Source of the DNA: Eimeria necatrix | Taxonomy: Eukaryota; Apicomplexa; Conoidasida; Eucoccidiorida; Eimeriidae | DNA: 16,006 nucleotides | Direction: 5' to 3' | NCBI RefSeq assembly: GCF_000499385.1 | Contig: NW_013654635.1 | Location: 1 to 16,006 of the forward strand | Part shown: in pieces, positions 9,707 through 16,006 of the stretch | Layout of the letters: every line of letters begins with the position of its first letter | Numbering within the stretch: position 1 is the stretch's first letter | Translations under genes and position numbers: made by a program | The notes under the pieces: generated by a model | Database searches by the model: none | What the model was told of the DNA's origin: nothing | Seen by the model: only the letters and a program-made list of their open reading frames with translations

Positions 9707-10440
9707 GCTTTCGCTGCGTTACTTTCAGTAACTTTGTGCACAATGCTGTGCCCATGCTCATCTTTTTTCACAGCAATGGGTGCTTTCCTACAGGGCCAGA
9801 GGTTACACGATAACGCAAGAACGACGCAGGTATCTCAAGAAGCTCTGTAGTGGGCAGGCACGCAAGCCTCTTTTGATTGCCGCTTTCCCATCTGTGCAAG
9901 CACCGTAGAATACAAACGTTGTGTCTTCTCTCATTTCTTGAGGAATTAAGCGTGCTGAAGCCTCAAAGGGTGCGCTTTTAACCTTTTCGCAGAGGCGCGT
10001 GGAACGCTGACCAAATAAGTGCACTAAAACACCTAGCGCGTCATGTTCGCACTAGCTTTGTCGTACATTAAGAAAGTTCTGCGTTTTAGCCAAAGTGCAC
10101 GGGTGCTCGCTTAACAAACTGTACACCTACGCGAGGACACGGCGGACAAAGATGAGCAACGGTCAACTTCGGCTCAATGGAATTTGGTGTTCGACTCCTG
10201 CAGCAATTCTTGTATCTATAACCTGTGTTGAACCCGGCCTTTATGTTTCATGAGGAAGCACGCACACACTGTAGTTGAAAGTACTAGATCGGGAAACGGA
10301 GGCAATCGAACAGGCATGCATTGTGTTCAATGAGCAAAGCAATATAAGCCCTCACCCATAGGTGAGACTATCGCTGCTCGAAAGTGTATCTTTTCCTCCA
10401 AACGCATCTTCGTCAACGTTCCGGCTAGGCAGCAGGTTGA

Positions 10441-10462
10441 TTCCGGAAGTCTCACTTCGGAA
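10441..10462. repeat. Compact hairpin, 9 bp stem with one bulge
   Basis: TTCCGGAAGT (10441-10450) pairs with ACTTCGGAA (10454-10462) across a 3-base loop CTC, with one unpaired G. As RNA on either strand it would be a stable small stem-loop. No T-run follows to make it a terminator and no adjacent gene is seen. Confidence 0.45.
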
Positions 10463-10515
10463 CTGCGGATCAGTCAGCTTAACACCTTGTCAACCCTCCC
10501 TAAGTATGGCCTTCC

Positions 10516-10531
10516 CTTGGCAGATGCCAAG
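10516..10531. repeat. 6 bp hairpin CTTGGC-AGAT-GCCAAG
   Basis: Perfect 6-base arms at 10516-10521 and 10526-10531 enclose a 4-base loop; an inner A-T pair could tighten it. It lies about 55 bases after the 10441-10462 hairpin. Structures of this size are common by chance. Confidence 0.35.
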
Positions 10532-11994
10532 TTGTTAAGACGCGCCACGCACAAGCTGCACATAACTCATTACAGGGGGCTTTCAAACAGCAAAAAATGC
10601 CATTTCAGGCAGTGCACTCATTACGCTACCCGGTCAAGACTCAAAAGCGAGACTTGGATTAGTATGCTGCATTGAAAGCAACTAAGCTGTCTCCTACAAT
10701 TTTCGAAATGTGATATCCAGCTTCAGCAGTGTAGAGTATTGCACCACTTTGAAAACAGTTAGTCATACGTACTTCCTTTGCTCAGAAGGAGGCAATCGTC
10801 TTCCAAGAATTTTCATAAGGAGCTGGTTAGCAGTCGAAACCTTTTCTGTGATTTAGAGGGTACTCACTTCTGTCCGACGTCTGACAGTCTCGAGCCAGAG
10901 ATTATGTATGGAGTTAGTCACAAAAGGATTAGGTGTGCTTTCACTCCTTAAGGTAAAGACAAATATGTACTACACGTTATCAATGGGCGGGAGGCGCAAT
11001 TGAGACACACGCACTCCCTAAGGTCGTACTGCCCATGCCTCACGAGTGCGGGCATTTAGATATATCCGAAACGACCCAAACGTTCAGTTCAGTGGCCCTC
11101 ACACTAAACTCACTATTTTAGATGTGAATTGAAACCCATTTCTACACGCATCCAAGGTGGGCACTGAGGGTATTAAGACAGAAAACGGCTTTTGTTGTGC
11201 AAAAACGGTTGCTCTGGAGGCATGTTGGCTACTGCAGTCTTTAAACGAAGAGGATTTGACAGGGCCACTACTCTGAATGGAGAGGAAAAGGACACAAAAG
11301 TCATGCAATTTCCGGCTTTAAAGTAGCAAGCCTGTGAGTGTACCACGCTCATTGAGTGAAATCGTTAGGGCGTCGCTCAAACTGTGCATTGAAAGGGGCA
11401 CTCCTTGCGGATGCTCCGCAAGATTCAGGCACTGTTGTGCCCGCATTATGTGTCGAAAAACGGAAAACAGTGATCTTATTTTGGGTTCAAGTTTTTTTAC
11501 GTTTCCAGCTATGGATGTTGACCACTCCATTAAAAACGAGAACTTTCCAACGATGAAGAGAGAAGTTCGCATTGTTTTGTGCACGTGCCACTGCGCAGTT
11601 CTACACGATTTTATGAGAGCGCTTACTGCAACGAAACGTGACAGCAATGGAGGTCAATGCTGTAATGCACAAAAAGGTGGGCGCATGCCAAACTGTAAAT
11701 GGCTCAAGAACAGGAGCCACTCGATTCGTGCATCTTGTTGAGCTTACAACCTAAATATTAGAAGGATCACTCTGGAATAGCACCCATCCTGCCTCTGCAT
11801 ATCGAAGTGTTGTTGTTGCATCACAATTTTGAACACAAAGCTTAAAATGACACAAGCAGTACTCTGTATGTTCACTACATCGGCGCCTCTGGCATACGCG
11901 TAGTTACATCTCGGTGCATACTTCCCTCTGTCTGAAAACGGTTGAAAATAATCACGTTACGTAATGGAATAACAACGCAAAGTTTTTAAAGCCA

Positions 11995-12444
11995 GAGCAA
12001 AAACGAGTTTTTCAAGTATGTACAATGCACTTCAGTGGTTACGTAAGCCTGATCCCGTTGAGTATGACTTCCACCAATGCAACATGGATACCCATTTCAA
12101 GTGTCCAAATCGACAGTATAAATGCCAAGCTTAGAGAGGCAGTGCATATGTAGCAAAGCGCCTCTGTGGCGTGTAGTAATCGACTTCGGAGCTCTGCAGG
12201 AAACCTAGTAGGCAACTATGAGCAAAAACGAGTTTTTCAAGTATGTACAATGCACTTCAGTGGTTACGTAAGCCTGATCCCGTTGAGTATGACTTCCACC
12301 AATGCAACATGGATACCCATTTCAAGTGTCCAAATCGACAGTATAAATGCCAAGCTTAGAGAGGCAGTGCATATGTAGCAAAGCGCCTCTGTGGCGTGTA
12401 GTAATCGACTTCGGAGCTCTGCAGGAAACCTAGTAGGCAACTAT
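11995..12444. repeat. Exact 225 bp tandem duplication, two copies
   Basis: Positions 11995-12219 and 12220-12444 are identical base for base when read side by side and directly adjacent. The unit begins GAGCAAAAACGAG and ends GGCAACTAT. Flanking bases differ at once on both sides (11994 a against 12219 t; 12445 t against 12220 g), so there is no microhomology. The period is divisible by three, yet the unit holds stops in its frames; the 70-codon frame 12166-12378 merely spans the junction. A short CGCC...GGCG stem lies near the end of each unit. No mobile-element signature is present. A recent tandem duplication or an assembly artefact would both give this. Confidence 0.97.
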
Positions 12445-14200
12445 TACACGTGTTTAACTGTTCATGGTCTTGGCCTTGAACGCTGAGCAAAGGCGCACCA
12501 TATATGCATAATAGTTCGCTTTCTGAAGAAAGCTGGAAAGGAACGTTTGTGCGCTAACGTACAGTTGATTGGGCCAGCTAAAGCAGCATCAGCTCAAAAC
12601 CTACAACCTAGATAGCAGTTTGCGACTAGAACTCGAGTCAGCTGTTGTCAAATCGCAGTAAACGCCTGCATTGAGCAGCAAACATGTTATGCTGGTGAAT
12701 AGTCACAGCTCACCAGGCATTCGGAAAACACTCAAAGGCGTCTATTCAGAGCATTGATGTCAAAATTCTACGACCGCAACGCGATTCGAGAAGTAATGTT
12801 ATAGCGAAGAATTTTCCGGTGTGTCTGCTGTGATTAAATGAGCGCTTGCACATGCTATCCATTGCTGGCACAGCAGCTGTGCGATTCGTAGAGAATGTAG
12901 GCTGACACCGACATACCAGCTTTATTCGATACCCAGGCGGAAACTATGTGTTGAAGAGGGCACACCTGGACACTTGAGCCTTCTGCATTCATGTATTTAC
13001 CAGCTTTTAGAGCAATTTTTCGACAATTGTTTGACTTTCAACATTGTATACAGTATTCTCGTGACAGTAAAACACGTTTCTTAACTAATCGACTGTGATT
13101 TTGTTCTCTCACGCTGCTACGACTGCGTCATTGCTGCCCTTCGATTGCATGCGTTTTATCCACGATCAGTGCCTGTTGTGAATGCATACTACTTCTTGTT
13201 GAGCGAACTGTCTTTACTGCACAATATCGTGATGTGAACGCACCAGCTGAAACCCATGAAAAAATTTCATTAAGCATGGGGTTGTTGAAACAGTCAAAGG
13301 TAGGTCGTTAATGTGCCTTCACAGTTCAATGCAAAGGTGCCACGGAACCCTCCAGACACCATGATGCTCTTGTTGGCCTTGTTGCAGTTTGCATAAGCTT
13401 AAGAACATATTCCATATCTGCAGCGAAAACGTATTCAAATTGCTTGAGTAATTGCGTATTGAAAAAGCCCATGCTAGTAGCCTGTGTAAGCTTCAACTGT
13501 ACGTTTTTGTGAATCGGTAAGCGGCCGCTCTTTTTTATTGTGATTCGGCAGGAAAGTCAATTTAAGTAACACAGTACCTCGTCAACAAGCTGCCTGAAAG
13601 TATTTTCAAAGCTGGCTCTGAGCGCTGTAGAGCGCTACAAAACAGCTGAATATGGTGTACAACTGCTTGGCAGGAAAACCCTGATAGGAAATGCCCAAAC
13701 ACTTCCAAAAAAGTGACAGAACGTTTGCAGAGAGTGAATCGGGGGTTTCTTGGTACCCACTGCTGTAAAGGTGCACGACAACATAATCAGTTGCTTTAAT
13801 GCAATTCCTCACTAAGTCCAAGTGTGCATTGCGTGAGACTGCAATTGGCGAGAAGTCACAAGATAGCCACAGTGCTACTGTGCAATGTAGAGTTTCGATC
13901 ACGCCAAAATTCCCTCGCCCAAAAATCGATGACACTGGTCTTTCAACAAAGCAAGGCTGTTCCACCTCCGACGATGCCTGAGACAGGCACGAGGGAAACG
14001 TTCTACTCGAAGAAAGGCCTTGTTGTTCTTGTCAAAGTTAAATAAAAACGTCGCGCTGATATGGGCAGGTCTCATACGCTGTGCATCACAGGAACATGCA
14101 TTTGAACTTGTGCGAGCCTGAAGCCCTTTTGCTAACCGCGAGGAACACCGCCTGTCACCGTGCTTACTCCTGAAGCCTGCCTTCACTCTTTCTGCGTCAG
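12445..14200. other. Stop-dense non-coding stretch
   Basis: From 12379 to 13605 no frame reaches 60 codons. A 119-codon minus-strand frame (13606-13965) and shorter opposing plus frames follow; none is recognisable. AGCGGCCGCT (13520-13529) is a perfect palindrome followed by CTTTTTT. GAGCGCTGTA/GAGCGCTACA (13620-13639) is an imperfect 10-base tandem pair. One TGCATGC site is at 13146-13152. Confidence 0.5.
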
Positions 14201-16006
14201 GCGCGTACCATATGCTTTGATTCTGTGGCTCTTTGCTGCTTACTCAATGTCAATAACAAATGGAATGTTCATCAGCACGAGCTTATAACGTTGATAATCC
14301 TTCCTCCAACCTCACAGCTCGGAACTCACACTGTTGAAAAAATTGCAGAAACGATACAGAGGTCGAAATCGTCAGGGCGCACGTGCCTGCGGGAAAAAAA
14401 CATTTCCGTTGTCTTCTACAGCTATCCTCCAAAACTCACAATCTGTCAAGCAACAAGTAGACGAAACGAAACGCAGAATCGCTGCGCATATGCAGCATGG
14501 GCTGCAGGTACACACCACACTACATCTATGCAAGTGTTTTTCAAGCAACCAACTTACATAAAGAAAACGAACTCCCGCCACGAACAGAAACGCCCTACGT
14601 TTTCCGAGAGGTCCAGCAGTCCACCACGGGACAGCCCAGCTCCCTGACTGCATGTGAAACAGAGGAACCCATGAAGAGAGCGTAAACCAACAGAGATCCA
14701 GAATAAACAAGAAAAGGAAAGCATGCACACGTATGGCCACTACCGCTCCTTTGAAGACAAAAGGGAAAAGCAGATTTCAAGCACCTTAAACGCGTGCTGT
14801 TGCCCTTCTATTCCCAGCACTGCACAGAAGAAGCAGCTAATGTCGCGTGCGTGAGGTTATGAATAGGTCGTGCCGAATTGGGGGCACGTACTGACTGATG
14901 ACGCATTTGGTAGAAGACTGAGCGTGATGGCGCCGTCACACTGCCCTGCGCCTCGTAGCACTAAAAACTCCAGGCGCAAACACACCAACTAGCAAAATTT
15001 TTCTGTAAACACGTTTCTTCTCTGATTGCGTAGGTTGGGTACCAGCAATTGGTATTGTCCTGCGGCAAGCACTAAAACGGCTGCTTCTTGACAGGCCAAT
15101 AGATTTTTAGACAACCCGTATATCACAAGCAAAAACGTGCTCTTTCCGCATCTCACTGTGTAGTCGACGCCAGACGCCGCATACAAATTTAACTAATGCA
15201 TCGCGACGGTCAAATGGAAAAGCCAGCATGAGAGGTGCGTGGCAAAACATATTCGCGTCGCCGACTACGGTAGACAAATGCTAGTTCGGACAGTCCATAG
15301 ACGTATTAACGAACGACGCCCCAAAGCGAGGCATGTTTTCATCTCTTTTTTCGCGCTACTTCAGTGGACCCCATAGGTCCGTCCCCACGTCCCGCGCAGA
15401 TCCATAGTTCTTCTGCAAAAGGGCGAATACCAACGAAGTGGCGGCGATTAAAGAAATTGCAAGTGCGTCTCTGCCGAACTCTCTGGCACTAATCGTGGCT
15501 TCTAAAGTACACCTCAAACCACAGGCGGCAACGGATGCTCACGTGCACGACGTGCTTGGTAACTGTCTGAGAGCCCTCTAGGCATTTTCTCGGCTGCACC
15601 GACTTTTTGTTCATGCTCACGAGAGTAGCAAGCCACGCATTGCACGTGCCCCTAGCGTACTTCACACTGCATGCAAACGGGTTGGACAGTGCAACTTCTA
15701 GCTCATGTCAACTGTGTACCTGTGCCGCTCGGGAACGCCGTTTGCACAACGTACGGAGCACACCGCATACACGGCGACAGCACCGCATCAAAAACCAAAA
15801 CGACAATTCAATCGCCTTGCGATTAATTTCGCATCAGCGGGCCATTCTTCGCTACAAATGTCAGTTTATGCGAAACGTTCTGCCGCATCGTGTCACAACT
15901 TCAGACGCAGTCCAGATGAACTATACCTCCGCGAACGCCGCGGCACCTCAGCAGAGAAAATCCGAGGCACAGCGCCTGGCAAAATCGCACAGTAAGATGA
16001 GACATG
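14201..16006. other. Non-coding or gene-flanking right edge, stop-poor
   Basis: Composition shifts to fewer stops and more A/C on the plus strand, mirroring the left edge. Frames of 60-140 codons overlap on both strands at 14225-14780 (14225-14647 plus begins with GTG; 14372-14740 minus is opposite), which points to composition and not coding. A 96-codon basic frame at 15705-15995 starts with ATG in a poor context and ends close to a donor-like CA|GTAAG (about 15991-15996), so an exon cut by the window edge is conceivable. A TGCATGCA site lies about 30 bases before that ATG. No product is recognised. Confidence 0.4.
15668..15675. promoter_or_regulatory. TGCATGCA octamer
   Basis: Second exact copy of the octamer found at 3422-3429. 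It lies 30 bases upstream of the ATG at 15705 that opens the weak 96-codon frame, the only case where the site sits just before a candidate start. The link is inference. Confidence 0.25.

Larger units (their letters stand above)
8867..10380. other. Unique non-coding sequence with small inverted repeats
   Basis: No gene is recognised. Frames are at most 89 codons (9502-9771 minus) and unlike known families. Two small secondary-structure candidates lie here, at 9426-9460 and 9617-9706, and are listed separately. The tRNA-like TTCGACTCC string near 10187 was examined and dropped. Confidence 0.5.
10381..11994. other. Unique non-coding sequence
   Basis: No gene is recognised. The largest frame is 11334-11741 on the plus strand (135 codons, first codon not ATG), opposed by an overlapping 109-codon minus frame (11318-11647); neither resembles a known protein. 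Between 10676 and 11098 no frame reaches 60 codons. Two compact hairpins lie at 10441-10462 and 10516-10531, and there are near-identical short strings ACTCCTTAAGG and ACTCCCTAAGG about 70 bases apart (about 10944 and 11013). One GCATGC site is at 11683-11688. Confidence 0.5.

Noticed and set aside
10141..10215. TTCGACTCC string near 10187 suggesting a tRNA T arm
   Set aside because: The flanking bases do not form a T stem and no A box or acceptor stem is found upstream.
10296..10315. Minus-strand GTTCGATTGCC resembling a B box
   Set aside because: Two mismatches and no A box at the right distance.
13606..13965. 119-codon minus-strand frame
   Set aside because: Chance length, no recognisable domain, and overlapped by open plus-strand frames.
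14225..14740. Overlapping 140- and 122-codon frames on opposite strands
   Set aside because: Compositional effect; the plus frame starts with GTG, and neither product resembles a known protein.
15705..15995. 96-codon basic frame near the right edge
   Set aside because: Poor start context and no recognisable product. Kept only as a remark because the window edge may cut an exon.
1..16006. CRISPR array, insertion sequence, telomere repeat, rRNA or organelle-derived insert
   Set aside because: No regularly spaced repeats, transposase-like frame, TTTAGGG-type tract, or rRNA or mitochondrial sequence that I recognise by eye. A similarity search would be decisive for short organelle fragments.

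Overview
The window reads as nuclear, non-coding DNA from a eukaryote. No open frame in any of the six is longer than 159 codons. None of the translated frames I read resembles a protein family I know, and there is no operon-like packing and no row of Shine-Dalgarno/start pairs. A rough estimate (about one stop per 21 codons, about 1,500 stop-to-stop intervals over six frames) predicts a longest chance frame of about 155 codons, so the frames seen here are what random sequence would give. Base composition looks mixed, with CpG not obviously depleted. GCATGC, often extended to TGCATGC or TGCATGCA, is about three to four times more frequent than expected. TGCATGCA-type sites are known ApiAP2-type elements in apicomplexan promoters, so I lean weakly towards a coccidian relative of Toxoplasma, Neospora or Sarcocystis. 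Nothing seen proves this.

Layout. Positions 1-720 are richer in G+C and A/C and poor in stops; on the minus strand they carry a degenerate tRNA-like block and a second A-box/B-box-like piece. Positions 720-811 and 1192-1267 hold two short perfect tandem duplications. Positions 1268-8402 are apparently unique non-coding DNA, with one acceptor-like tract followed by a long near-open frame (2921-3441), several small palindromes, and a stop-dense AT-richer core at about 7150-8200. Positions 8403-8866 are an exact 232 bp two-copy tandem duplication. Positions 8867-11994 are unique non-coding DNA with several small hairpins. Positions 11995-12444 are an exact 225 bp two-copy tandem duplication. Positions 12445-14200 are stop-dense. 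From about 14200 to the end the sequence becomes stop-poor and partly A/C-rich again, as at the left edge.

What stands out is the mode of sequence growth: four separate two-copy head-to-tail duplications, each identical between its copies where they align, with no transposon ends, coding potential or simple-sequence tract. They are either recent tandem duplications or assembly artefacts. I find no rRNA gene, intact tRNA, CRISPR array, insertion sequence, identifiable transposon ORF or telomere repeat. I cannot exclude short exons of an intron-rich gene or long non-coding RNA loci.
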